Source: Oscillospiraceae bacterium (GTDB taxonomy: Bacteria > Bacillota > Clostridia > Oscillospirales > CAG-272). From it: a DNA stretch of 39,118 nucleotides. The translations under genes were made by a program, and so were the position numbers. This document shows positions 8,572 to 16,278 of this stretch, in pieces. The notes beneath the pieces were generated by a model. It did no database searches. It saw only the letters and a program-made list of their open reading frames with translations, and was not told where the DNA came from. Within the stretch, counting starts at the first letter, position 1. Each line of letters opens with the position of its first letter. The stretch is from contig SVRJ01000021.1 of NCBI GenBank assembly GCA_015064885.1, positions 1 through 39,118 on the forward strand. The letters run 5' to 3'.

Positions 8572-8613
8572 ATACGTATCTCAAAATTTTCAACGGTTCG
8601 GAGGTATTGAACT

Positions 8614-9828
8614 ATGAAAAAAATTAAAATGACAACGCCGCTCGTAGAGATGGACGGCGATGAAATGACAAGAATACTTTGGAGAATGATAAAGGATGAG
8701 CTTCTTCTTCCCTTTGTCGAATTGAACACAGAGTATTACGATCTCGGTCTTGTAGAACGCGAAAGAACAAAGGACAAGGTCACGTATGACAGCGCATACG
8801 CTACTCAAAAATACGGAGTTGCGGTAAAATGTGCTACCATTACTCCCAATAAGCAGAGAGTTGAGGAATACAATCTCAGCGAGATGTGGAAGAGCCCCAA
8901 CGGAACTATACGTGCCATTCTTGACGGAACGGTATTCCGCGCACCTATTCTTATCGACTCTATAAAGCCTGTAGTACGCAACTGGACAAAGCCCATAACT
9001 ATCGCAAGACACGCTTACGGTGACGTTTACAAGGCGGTCGAGTACAGAGTTCCTTCAAAAGGAAAGGCAGAGCTTCTTTTCACAGGTGAGGACGGAAGCG
9101 AATTCCGCGAAACTATCTATGACTTTGAATGCGGAGGCGTTCTTCAGGGGCAGTATAACAAGGATAGCTCGATAGAATCATTTGCTCGCTCGTGCTTCCA
9201 ATACGCTATAGACACAAAGCAGGATCTTTGGTTTGCCACAAAGGACACTATCTCTAAGAAATACGATCAAACCTTTAAGCTTACCTTCCAGGATATATTC
9301 AACAATGAGTACAAGGCAAAATTCGACGAGCTCGGAATTACATATTTCTACACGCTTATTGACGATGCCGTAGCAAGAGTAATACGCAGCGAGGGCGGTT
9401 ATATCTGGGCATGCAAGAACTATGACGGAGACGTCATGTCGGATATGGTGTCGACAGCATTCGGTTCTCTCGCTATGATGACGTCAGTGCTTGTCTCCCC
9501 GGACGGAAAATATGAATATGAGGCAGCTCACGGAACGGTAACACGCCACTATTATCGTTACCTCAAGGGAGAAGAAACCTCCACAAATCCGATAGCTACT
9601 ATCTTTGCATGGTCGGGTGCGCTTCGCAAGAGAGGTGAGCTTGACCGACTTCCGGATCTCGTTGATTTCGCCGAAAAGCTTGAAGCCGCATGTATAGATA
9701 CACTTAACGACGGTATAATGACAAAGGATCTTGTAGGTCTTGTAAGCGAGGGCGTTAGTGCAACTGCCGTTAACTCTTCTGCGTTTATAAAGGCTATAAG
9801 AGAAAGGCTTGAAAAAAAGCTTGCATAA
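8614..9828 (+). CDS. icd: Isocitrate dehydrogenase, NADP-dependent, eukaryotic-like homodimeric type
   Basis: A cytosolic enzyme of 404 residues that oxidatively decarboxylates isocitrate to 2-oxoglutarate, supplying carbon for glutamate. It belongs to the homodimeric class shared with eukaryotic IDP/IDH1 rather than the E. coli type. The substrate loop is clear: TITPNKQR (75-82), [10 protein letters not shown] (91-100), Arg109 in GTVFRAPI and Arg132 in [21 protein letters not shown] near 300 is typical of the NADP-binding part of this class. The length is normal. GGAGG precedes the ATG. The gene appears to be monocistronic; DNA immediately downstream is the inverted-repeat cassette, with no obvious intrinsic terminator before it. 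Confidence 0.95.
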   Translation: MKKIKMTTPLVEMDGDEMTRILWRMIKDELLLPFVELNTEYYDLGLVERERTKDKVTYDSAYATQKYGVAVKCATITPNKQRVEEYNLSEMWKSPNGTIRAILDGTVFRAPILIDSIKPVVRNWTKPITIARHAYGDVYKAVEYRVPSKGKAELLFTGEDGSEFRETIYDFECGGVLQGQYNKDSSIESFARSCFQYAIDTKQDLWFATKDTISKKYDQTFKLTFQDIFNNEYKAKFDELGITYFYTLIDDAVARVIRSEGGYIWACKNYDGDVMSDMVSTAFGSLAMMTSVLVSPDGKYEYEAAHGTVTRHYYRYLKGEETSTNPIATIFAWSGALRKRGELDRLPDLVDFAEKLEAACIDTLNDGIMTKDLVGLVSEGVSATAVNSSAFIKAIRERLEKKLA

Positions 9829-9842
9829 CATATATAACAAAA

Positions 9843-9880
9843 AAAGAGGACTCTTCTCTCTGCATTCTTAGCGGAGAATT
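9843..9880 (+). repeat. Left inverted repeat of the cassette
   Basis: It contains AAAGAGGACTC (9843-9853), then TGCAT (9861-9865) and TTAGCGGAGAATT (9868-9880). The last 13 bases are perfectly mirrored at 10748-10760. Confidence 0.85.
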
Positions 9881-9894
9881 GGCAGGCACAAAAC

Positions 9895-9936
9895 TTCGGC
9901 AGAGAACTTGTTTTCTCTGCCGATTTGTGATATAAT
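9895..9936 (+). promoter_or_regulatory. Hairpin and possible promoter inside the cassette
   Basis: CGGCAGAGAA and TTCTCTGCCG can pair as a 10-bp stem around a short loop (about 9897-9922). A perfect TATAAT follows at 9931-9936. The best -35 at 17 bp spacing is TTGTTT (9908-9913), only a half match and lying in the hairpin. This could drive the structured repeat and the gene at 10161. Confidence 0.45.
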
Positions 9937-9952
9937 GAGGCTAACGAAAAAA

Positions 9953-10140
9953 GCCTCTCCCTTTGGGAGAGGTGGCGGCGAAGCCGACGGAGAGGGTAAA
10001 TCGTGGCGAGAAAATCCCCTCTCACCCGCTATCGCGGGAGGCCAAAGGGAGAGCCTTTGGATACGCGCAACCTTAGGGGTATGGGCTTTGCCCTGTGCCC
10101 ACGTTGCTTGCAACGCCGTAATACAAAGGCGAAACTGGCG
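9953..10140 (+). repeat. Structured multi-hairpin repeat, candidate non-coding RNA or REP-like element
   Basis: At least six stems can be read directly. CCTCTCCC pairs with GGGAGAGG around TTT (9954-9972). GAGAGGG pairs with CCCTCTC (about 9991-10023). CCCGC pairs with GCGGG (about 10025-10038). CCAAAGG pairs with CCTTTGG (10042-10060). GGGC pairs with GCCC around TTT (10083-10093). CGTTGC pairs with GCAACG around TT (10102-10115). A longer-range GCCTTTG (10053-10059) can pair with CAAAGGC (10124-10130). The outer ends 9953-9966 and 10042-10055 are near-perfect inverted copies. The block looks more GC-rich than the gene after it. Similar palindromic blocks are, from memory, dispersed in gut Clostridia. 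Short open frames here look like chance. Confidence 0.6.
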
Positions 10141-10160
10141 ATAAAAAGAAAGGAATATTC

Positions 10161-10652
10161 ATGATAGACAAATACATACATATCTATACCAAACGTAACT
10201 GTTTGTTAGCTTTATTCTGTGCAAGTATTGCATTTATACCTTTGTTTATCGTATCCCTGATATATGATGTCATTCCCGAAGATACTTTAATTGCATTTGC
10301 CCCTTTTGTAATTGCAGCTATATGTGTTGCAATAGCTTCTTTATCCACTATACGGTTCAAGAAAATGATAAAAATGCAAGAACAGCAATATGGAGTTCAA
10401 TTTGATGACTATAATGTTATTCATTTAGAAACGACATTGTATCTTTCGGAAAACTGGCTTATATGGGCTGGTATTAGTTCAATATACAAAAATCACATTA
10501 AATCCATACATTCTAAATTAGTACACGGTAGAAGTGGCTCTTCAAATAAAGTGACCATAAAAACAGTAGACAACAAGAAATACACAATTTGGTGTTTAAG
10601 TTCCTCGAACATCGATAAAATCATAAAATGGAAAAACAATAATATAAACTAA
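10161..10652 (+). CDS. Hypothetical two-helix membrane protein with a C-terminal soluble domain, AT-rich
   Basis: A protein of 163 residues that I do not recognise as a named family. Two hydrophobic helices (about 13-35 and 43-63) are followed by a roughly 95-residue cytosolic part. That part alternates strands (VIHLETTLYLSENWLIW, ISSIYKNHIKSIHSK, KVTIKTVDNKKYTIWCL) and ends in a helix, a pattern reminiscent of bacterial PH-like domains. AAAGGAA precedes the ATG. Codon choice is much more AT-rich than in icd and the cyclase gene, which supports transfer. It is the only plausible gene in the inverted-repeat cassette. No toxin, antitoxin or phage motif is apparent. Confidence 0.75.
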   Translation: MIDKYIHIYTKRNCLLALFCASIAFIPLFIVSLIYDVIPEDTLIAFAPFVIAAICVAIASLSTIRFKKMIKMQEQQYGVQFDDYNVIHLETTLYLSENWLIWAGISSIYKNHIKSIHSKLVHGRSGSSNKVTIKTVDNKKYTIWCLSSSNIDKIIKWKNNNIN

Positions 10653-10672
10653 ATTGTTTATGTAATAGCAAA

Positions 10673-10702
10673 CCCCAACAGACCTTAAAAAATCTGTTGG
10701 GG
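10673..10702 (+). terminator. Intrinsic terminator after the cassette gene
   Basis: CCCCAACAGA (10673-10682) pairs perfectly with TCTGTTGGGG (10693-10702) around a 10-base A-rich loop. A T-rich tract (TCAATTATTTGTTT) follows. It lies 21 bp after the stop codon. Confidence 0.8.
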
Positions 10703-10747
10703 TCAATTATTTGTTTACAGCGGAGCAATTATTAAACAACCGTACAT

Positions 10748-10789
10748 AATTCTCCGCTAATTATGCACGCCCTTACGCGAGTCCTCTTT
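10748..10789 (-). repeat. Right inverted repeat of the cassette
   Basis: AATTCTCCGCTAA (10748-10760), ATGCA (10763-10767) and GAGTCCTCTTT (10779-10789) mirror the left end. The repeat stops one base before the stop codon of the cyclase gene. Confidence 0.85.
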
Positions 10790-10790
10790 C

Positions 10791-11390
10791 CTATTGTTTC
10801 ATTTCTGCAAGAACCGCCCTGCAGGGAGATCCGTCCGCTCCTGCAAGAGAAAGCGGAGCGGCGAAGAGAAGATATATTCCTTCGGGCACGTCAGAAAGTC
10901 TGACTCCCTCGAGAAGCACCACCTCCGCACCAAGAAGAACCTTATGAACTGCCATGGGGGCGTTTTCGGGTCCGACCGTCTGCGACTCATTCCCGTACAG
11001 ATATATTTTCTCACAGGCGAGGACCTTTGCCGCCTCAAGCGAAAGCTCTGCCTTGCCCTTTATCAGTATTCTTTTTGCGGCTTCGGCATCTACTGTCTTT
11101 ATTTTCTCAAGCAACCGTTTTATATCTTCCTCGGTCACTATACCGTTATGCTCATATACGTATGCGGGGCCTATCAGCCTTGAAAGCTCAAGACTTTCCA
11201 CCGTCTTTCCGTCGTTTATAAAATGGAACGGAGCGTCTATATGTGTTCCATTATGCGCGCACATAGAAAATGCTGTCAGGTTATACAGCGCTCCACTCTC
11301 CATAGAAGCAAGCGTTTTCTTGCTCGGAGACGGATCTCCGGGATATACTGCACACGAGAATACCTCTTGGGAGATATCGTACAGCTTCAT
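10791..11390 (-). CDS. Cyclase-family metal-dependent hydrolase (kynurenine-formamidase-like fold)
   Basis: A 199-residue protein of the cyclase/KynB superfamily (PF04199-type). The metal-binding motif H-x-G-T-H-x-D-x-P-x-H is present as HNGTHIDAPFH at 46-56. The N-terminal LYDISQEV, CAVYPGDPSP and C-terminal LSLAGADGSPCRAVL also fit. Family members hydrolyse amides, lactone-like rings or formyl groups; true kynurenine formamidase needs tryptophan-pathway genes, none of which are here. Its place as last gene of the nan/nag operon suggests a carbohydrate-derived substrate, perhaps a lactone made by one of the oxidoreductases (inference). The ATG at 11390 follows GAGGTG at a normal distance. 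A GTG at 11399 overlaps that Shine-Dalgarno and is unlikely. Confidence 0.88.
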   Translation of the reverse strand: MKLYDISQEVFSCAVYPGDPSPSKKTLASMESGALYNLTAFSMCAHNGTHIDAPFHFINDGKTVESLELSRLIGPAYVYEHNGIVTEEDIKRLLEKIKTVDAEAAKRILIKGKAELSLEAAKVLACEKIYLYGNESQTVGPENAPMAVHKVLLGAEVVLLEGVRLSDVPEGIYLLFAAPLSLAGADGSPCRAVLAEMKQ

Positions 11391-11442
11391 TTTTCTCACC
11401 TCAAAATAATTTTTATTCGCTTTCGAATAGCTTCGAAATGGT

Positions 11443-12450
11443 TTATTTTATCACGTCAAGCCTCACAAAATATAAGCCGTCGTTATTTTCCGGATCATTT
11501 TTATGCAGGACGTCTCTCTCAAAAAATATGAAAACGTGCTCATCGTTTACAGCTATATCGGAATATCCACCGAGCTTTGATATGAGAATAGCCTCGTAAG
11601 TTCTGAAATTATCATCACTTATTTTTAGAGTAAGATCCTTTCTTCCGTCGGGCGAAACACAATTTATGTGATATATTCTTCCGTCGTATGAAAACATACT
11701 TCCCATACATCGCGGATCGGGCAGCATGTCACAAAACTCTGCTTTTGACCAATCCGAGTAACCGTTCGGGCTTTTGGCAATCGCTCTGTTCCTTTTCCCT
11801 TCCGTACAATGTCGAACAGAAACCAATACTTTTCCGTCATCGGTAAGTGCAAATGCGCTTTCATTTGCATCTGTAAGCACGTCTCCTCCTATGATATCAC
11901 CCAGCCTCCAGCTCTCTCCGTCGTTCTGAGAATAAAGAGTACGCACGGCGGAGGGATGGTGCGCCATAGGATCGTTCGGATTATATCCGAACCAAAGAGG
12001 AATAAGTATATTTCCACCACATACTATCCCGTGCCCCGGGCCGGTAGCAGCGACGGTATATTTTCCGCCTTCTTCAAGAACGTGTGTTATATCCTTAGGT
12101 GTACTGAAGCTTTTTCCGTCGTCAGTGCTCTTGCAGTAATAAAGTCTGTTGTAATTACGAAGAAATGTGAAATGGATCACACCGTCCTTCACAGTCATTA
12201 CAGGGTTGTTGAGAGTATCCCCCTCCCCCTTGATGAGAAGCACCTCTGAAAAGCTGTCTCCGAGGTCTGTGCTCCTAATCACTCGGATATCTATTCTTGC
12301 CCAATCACTGACCTCGCTTCTGCATTCGTAGTAAGCTATCAGGGTGTTTTTTGCGGTAAGGACCATACCGGGTATCCGACAAAGAGCATATTCCTTGCCG
12401 TTAGCCTTTTCTATCGGGCGAGCGTCACCGATCTTATAGTGCGGTAACAT
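11443..12450 (-). CDS. Sialidase-like BNR/Asp-box beta-propeller, apparently intracellular
   Basis: A 335-residue protein with the sialidase superfamily pattern. CRIPGMV supplies an Arg at 25 like the first catalytic arginine. Asp-box motifs occur at about 60-67 (STDLGDSF), 108-115 (STDDGKSF) and 174-181 (SQNDGESW, with Asn for Asp). TGPGHGI is at about 136-142. An acidic ANESA followed by VLVSVRH (about 190-212) may hold the catalytic Glu and second Arg. There is no signal peptide, transmembrane anchor or carbohydrate-binding module, so it should act in the cytoplasm. Its start lies inside the end of the nanA-like gene (17-base overlap). It could cleave imported sialosides, or be a propeller hydrolase or lyase of different specificity. 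Confidence 0.75.
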   Translation of the reverse strand: MLPHYKIGDARPIEKANGKEYALCRIPGMVLTAKNTLIAYYECRSEVSDWARIDIRVIRSTDLGDSFSEVLLIKGEGDTLNNPVMTVKDGVIHFTFLRNYNRLYYCKSTDDGKSFSTPKDITHVLEEGGKYTVAATGPGHGIVCGGNILIPLWFGYNPNDPMAHHPSAVRTLYSQNDGESWRLGDIIGGDVLTDANESAFALTDDGKVLVSVRHCTEGKRNRAIAKSPNGYSDWSKAEFCDMLPDPRCMGSMFSYDGRIYHINCVSPDGRKDLTLKISDDNFRTYEAILISKLGGYSDIAVNDEHVFIFFERDVLHKNDPENNDGLYFVRLDVIK

Positions 12451-13315
12451 ACGGAATTATCTCCTTTGCGATAAGATCACGGGCTTCTTCATTCGGCGAC
12501 GAGAACGGAGGACGGCATTTACCGAAATCGAATCCGAGTTGACAGAGCACCTCCTTCTCTGCAGGCATAACACCTATCTTGCAAAGTATTGAAATAATAC
12601 GGTTTGCTTCCTTTTGCACTTCCTGTGCTTCCGAAATTCTTCCCTCATCAAAAAGCTTTTGTATTCTGACAAACTTATCTGCCATAAAGTTATACGTGCT
12701 TCCTATACCTCCGTCAGCACCCATAGAAAGTCCGCAAAGGAACATCTCGTCATATCCGTTGTATACGACCTTATCCGGGAAACGACTCTTGCACTGCTCC
12801 ATTGTGAAGAAATCGTTCGAGGTGTATTTTATACCTATGAATCTGTCATCCGAAAGGAATTGGCTTATCTCGCCCATACCCATATTCACTCCGGAGAAGC
12901 CCGGAAAATGATATACAAGCATAGGGATATCCGAATTTTCGGCAAGTCGGATATAGTACCCTTTTATCTCTTCAAACGTAAACTTGAAATAGAAGGGGGC
13001 TACCGATGATATTGCCTTATAGCCAAGCTTATTTGCATGTGCGGAAAGCTCATGTGCTTCTTTTTCACGAAGAGAGCCTATGTGCGCGATAAGTGTTTTT
13101 TCGGGAGCGGTATCTTTTACTACGTCCATTATGAGCTTTCTCTCCTCTGTTGAAAGGAAGAACGCTTCCGCAGTGCTTCCGCCTACGTAAAAGCCCGAAG
13201 CACCCATATTAACGTTATGTCTTACAAGCTTTTCAAGCTCCTTTTCGTTTACGTTATCGTTCTTATCAAACGGAGTAAGCAGAGCTGTGAAAATTCCCTT
13301 CATATCGGTATTCAT
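12434..13315 (-). CDS. nanA: N-acetylneuraminate lyase (DHDPS/NAL family)
   Basis: A class I aldolase of 293 residues, predicted to split sialic acid into N-acetylmannosamine and pyruvate in the cytoplasm. The pyruvate loop is GGSTAEAF (45-52). Tyr135 lies in LVYHFPGFSGV. The Schiff-base Lys163 lies in GIKYTSND. YNGYDEMF (185-192) carries the Gly-Asp-Glu group seen in sialic-acid lyases and not in dihydrodipicolinate synthases. GADGGIGSTYN also fits. The start ATG at 13315 has AAGGAG seven bases upstream; an ATG four bases further up is out of frame. It lies between nagA and the sialidase-like gene. Confidence 0.92.
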   Translation of the reverse strand: MNTDMKGIFTALLTPFDKNDNVNEKELEKLVRHNVNMGASGFYVGGSTAEAFFLSTEERKLIMDVVKDTAPEKTLIAHIGSLREKEAHELSAHANKLGYKAISSVAPFYFKFTFEEIKGYYIRLAENSDIPMLVYHFPGFSGVNMGMGEISQFLSDDRFIGIKYTSNDFFTMEQCKSRFPDKVVYNGYDEMFLCGLSMGADGGIGSTYNFMADKFVRIQKLFDEGRISEAQEVQKEANRIISILCKIGVMPAEKEVLCQLGFDFGKCRPPFSSPNEEARDLIAKEIIPYVTAL

Positions 13316-13344
13316 ACATATTTCTCCTTTGTTTTAAATTTGCT

Positions 13345-14514
13345 TTACAAAACGGGTTCTCCGCCGCAAAAAACCTTTTTTACGTTTATATCAGAATCAA
13401 AAACACATATATCCGCATCGTAACCGGGGGCAATACGTCCCTTTTTGAGGTCAAGCCCCATCATAGATATAGGATTTACCGTGATCATCTGAATTGCTTC
13501 CGGGATACTTAGTCCACACATAAGCATATTTCTGACGAGGCGGTCCGCAGTGGCTACGCTGCCCGCAAATGCGCTTCTGTCCTCAAGCTTTGCAACTCCG
13601 TCCTCTATTATAACAGGCAACGGGTCGTCCATGCTTCCGAGAAAGCTTTTTCCCTCGGTCTGTCCCGCACCGCGCATGGCGTCGGTTATAAGTGCGACCC
13701 TGTCTCTGTCTTTAAATTTAACGACATAGCGCAGCAAGGAATGAGGAAGATGGCAGCCGTCCGCTATTATTTCAACGTTCATTCCGTCGATATAATATCC
13801 CGCCTCGAGAACGCCGGGAACGCGAAAGCCACCCCTTCTCACTATTGTACTTACGCAGGAATAAAAGTGTGTAATATGATGAAATCCCATCTCATATGCG
13901 CGAAGGACGGTATCGAGATCAGCATTTGAATGTGCGATGCTGAGGGTGATCTGATTTTCCTTGGCAAAGGCGGCAAATTTCTCGACACCGTCGATCTCGG
14001 GGGCGACGCTCCATCTTTTTATGTGTCCGTCACCCTCTTTTACTATAGCTTTATATTCTCTCTCGTCAAACGCACGTATATGCTCGGGCTTTTGCGCGCC
14101 TGCCTGGTGCGGAGAGATATACGGTCCTTCGATATGCAGACCTATAAGATCAGCCTTGATACGCGGATCGCTTTTAGCTTTCTTATACGCTCTTACGGCA
14201 CGGAGAGTGTTCTCGGTATCCGCGGAAAGAAGCGTAGGCATAAGTGACGTAGCCCCATGCGTAAGATGGGCATTCGTTGCATTCAGATATGCGTCCGGAT
14301 CATCATCCATATAATCGCTTCCGCCTCCGCCGTGCTGATGTATATCAACAAATCCCGGGGATATAAAAAGCTCTCTGCAATCAATACGCGCGTATCCATC
14401 CGTAATAATATCTCTGTCCGTAACGGCTTCGATAATGCCGTCTTTTATAAGAACATCCTTCTCAATGACGGATGCGTCTGTTACAACGCTCCCGTTACAC
14501 AAGCGATATTTCAT
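13345..14514 (-). CDS. nagA: N-acetylglucosamine-6-phosphate deacetylase
   Basis: An amidohydrolase of 389 residues that removes acetate from GlcNAc-6-phosphate to give glucosamine-6-phosphate for NagB. Metal and catalytic residues are all in place: HQHGGGG (59-65), LHIEGPY with Glu129, His195 in IAHSNA, His216 in ITHFYS and the catalytic Asp278 in ITDAMRGAG. The start overlaps the preceding stop by four bases (ATGA), with AAGGAG eight bases upstream, so it is translationally coupled to the Gfo/Idh gene before it. The length is standard. Confidence 0.95.
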   Translation of the reverse strand: MKYRLCNGSVVTDASVIEKDVLIKDGIIEAVTDRDIITDGYARIDCRELFISPGFVDIHQHGGGGSDYMDDDPDAYLNATNAHLTHGATSLMPTLLSADTENTLRAVRAYKKAKSDPRIKADLIGLHIEGPYISPHQAGAQKPEHIRAFDEREYKAIVKEGDGHIKRWSVAPEIDGVEKFAAFAKENQITLSIAHSNADLDTVLRAYEMGFHHITHFYSCVSTIVRRGGFRVPGVLEAGYYIDGMNVEIIADGCHLPHSLLRYVVKFKDRDRVALITDAMRGAGQTEGKSFLGSMDDPLPVIIEDGVAKLEDRSAFAGSVATADRLVRNMLMCGLSIPEAIQMITVNPISMMGLDLKKGRIAPGYDADICVFDSDINVKKVFCGGEPVL

Positions 14515-15509
14515 AAGCTGTTCTCCTTATCGGCAATACTTTGTATCCAAAGTGCGGTCCTTGTAGACGCAAAAACGTTTTCGGTTGCCGTGCGGTCGTT
14601 TTTATCTATGGCTTCCGCAAATTCATCAAGCCAATCATACCTTCTGTCAGGTGCTTCGGAGTATATCTCGGGGGCCTTTGCTCCTTCTCTGTATACCGTT
14701 ACTGTCTTATCAACAAAGTTAAAGGTGACAAGTCCCTTCTCGCACCAGATATTGAACTCCCAGTACGTAGGCATTGAGAACACCTGCGTAGGTGCGGAAT
14801 AAGAAACGTCAGCGAGAACTCCCGCACGGTTAGACAGGCGTGCCATAAAGAGCGCGGAATCCTTAAAATGCTCATGCTTATATGCGTAAGAATTCCAAAC
14901 GCGCGCGGCATCCACTTTTTCGATCTCTTCACCGGTCAGCATTCTCACGAGATCTATACCGTGAATTGCGAGATCGTTTATAGTTCCGCCGTGCATTCCC
15001 TCTTCAAAATACCATGACGGACGGTTCTTATAATCTATACAGTGCTGTCCGTTGAAGGAAAGGTTACGGACCTCACCCAGCTCCCTTGAATCGAGTATTT
15101 TTTTTGCGCTAAGGCTCTGGGGGATATAGCGAAGGTCAAGCATACACATAACTTGAAGTTCCCGCTCGCGTGAAAGGCGAATTATTTCTTCAAGCTCTGC
15201 AATATCCGTGCATATAGGCTTATCGGCTATAACGTGTTTTCCTGCATTCAGGGCCTTGATTATTGCTTTTCCTCTTTTTCCGTACTCGTTTCCTATGGCT
15301 ACGGCATCTATGTCGGAATCCAGCCACTCATCATACGCAATATCAGAAAATACCGCTCCGAGCTTTTTTTCTGCGTTTTCTCTGGCTGATATATTTTCCT
15401 CCACGCATCCGGCTACCACGGCTATATCAGAGCTTACAACTCTTTTATAAAGAGAGTTTATATGACCGTGACGAAATCCGTAAAAAAGTATTTTTATCTT
15501 CATAGTCAC
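14511..15509 (-). CDS. Gfo/Idh/MocA-family oxidoreductase (third in operon)
   Basis: A 332-residue NAD(P)-type sugar or inositol oxidoreductase. The first part is a Rossmann domain, but the usual glycine-rich loop is replaced by YGFRHGHINS (10-19). ADKPICTD near 94-101 matches the EKP motif with Asp for Glu. The substrate half carries HGGTINDLAIHGID, with the conserved Asp/His pair. It sits between nagB and nagA, with overlaps at both ends. The listed start is a GTG overlapping the nagB stop (GTGA); an ATG at 15503 two codons later is equally possible. The substrate is unknown; an acetylated amino sugar or sialic-acid derivative is the contextual guess. Confidence 0.88.
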   Translation of the reverse strand: MTMKIKILFYGFRHGHINSLYKRVVSSDIAVVAGCVEENISARENAEKKLGAVFSDIAYDEWLDSDIDAVAIGNEYGKRGKAIIKALNAGKHVIADKPICTDIAELEEIIRLSRERELQVMCMLDLRYIPQSLSAKKILDSRELGEVRNLSFNGQHCIDYKNRPSWYFEEGMHGGTINDLAIHGIDLVRMLTGEEIEKVDAARVWNSYAYKHEHFKDSALFMARLSNRAGVLADVSYSAPTQVFSMPTYWEFNIWCEKGLVTFNFVDKTVTVYREGAKAPEIYSEAPDRRYDWLDEFAEAIDKNDRTATENVFASTRTALWIQSIADKENSL

Positions 15510-16267
15510 ATCACAAGCGCGGCACTGTCGGGGTCAAGGAACATTTTTGCACAAGCGTGCTTTCTCAGGGCTGTAGCGGGACATACCTCTCCGTATTCAC
15601 CGCATAGCATGGCCTTTACCGCAGCTGCTTTGGTACTTGCGGGAACTGTACAGATAAGACTCTTTGCCGACATAAGTGCAGGCACGGTAAGAGTCACTGC
15701 GTATCTCGGAACAGAATCTATATTCGGGAAGCATCCGTCGTGAACCTGCTGCATACGGCAGACGCTGTCGAGCTCAACACCCTTTATAAGCACTTTATCG
15801 TTAAAATCCGCGACGGGGGGATCGTTGAACGCAATATGTCCGTTCTCTCCTATGCCCATGCATACGACGTCAGGCGGGAATTTTTCAAGTAACGCGGCAT
15901 AATGTGCACATGCACTGTCAACGTCTTTTTTGGCGTTGATATAATTGACCGAAGCGAACCGCACGCGGGAGAACAGGTGGTCTGAAAGATAGCGCGCAAA
16001 TGACTGAGGGTCATCGATTCCTAGTCCGACGTATTCGTCCATATGAAATGCATTTACACGTGAGAAATCGATATTCTCACCTATAAGTGCTTCAAGCATC
16101 TCGTTCTGTGAGGGGGCAGCCGCAAAAACAACGTTTGCGCTTCCCTTTTTCTCTATTACTCTGCATATTGCATCTGCCGCTGCTTTTCCCGCGGCAATAC
16201 CCATATTTGCTCTGTCGCTGTAAACAAAGGTATCGAGCTTTTCTGTTTTTATCTGTTTTATAAGCAT
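15506..16267 (-). CDS. nagB: Glucosamine-6-phosphate deaminase
   Basis: A 253-residue isomerase/deaminase converting glucosamine-6-phosphate to fructose-6-phosphate and ammonia. The active site is intact: FHMDEYVGL with Asp77 and Glu78, GIGENGHIAFNDP (138-150) with Glu141 and His144, and SVPRYAVTLTV before the phosphate-binding end. GGAGAG precedes the ATG at 16267. It starts 11 bp after one Gfo/Idh gene and overlaps the next. Together with nagA it makes the GlcNAc-6-P branch of this operon complete. Confidence 0.95.
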   Translation of the reverse strand: MLIKQIKTEKLDTFVYSDRANMGIAAGKAAADAICRVIEKKGSANVVFAAAPSQNEMLEALIGENIDFSRVNAFHMDEYVGLGIDDPQSFARYLSDHLFSRVRFASVNYINAKKDVDSACAHYAALLEKFPPDVVCMGIGENGHIAFNDPPVADFNDKVLIKGVELDSVCRMQQVHDGCFPNIDSVPRYAVTLTVPALMSAKSLICTVPASTKAAAVKAMLCGEYGEVCPATALRKHACAKMFLDPDSAALVM

Positions 16268-16278
16268 TTTTCTCTCCG

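Larger units (their letters stand above)
9843..10789. mobile_element. Putative mobile cassette bounded by imperfect inverted repeats
   Basis: The DNA between icd and the cyclase gene is framed by matching inverted ends. AAAGAGGACTC at 9843-9853 mirrors GAGTCCTCTTT at 10779-10789. Further in, the 20 bases at 9861-9880 match the reverse complement of 10748-10767 at 18 of 20 positions. The spacing between the two blocks differs (7 versus 11 bases). Inside lie a short hairpin, a highly structured GC-richer repeat and one AT-rich gene with its own terminator. There is no transposase and no evident target-site duplication, so this may be a non-autonomous element moved in trans, or a gene bracketed by two copies of an intergenic repeat. 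Confidence 0.6.

Noticed and set aside
9868-10144. Short open frames on both strands inside the structured repeat
   Set aside because: Their translations come from palindromic repeat sequence and have no start signals; the hairpins explain the block better.
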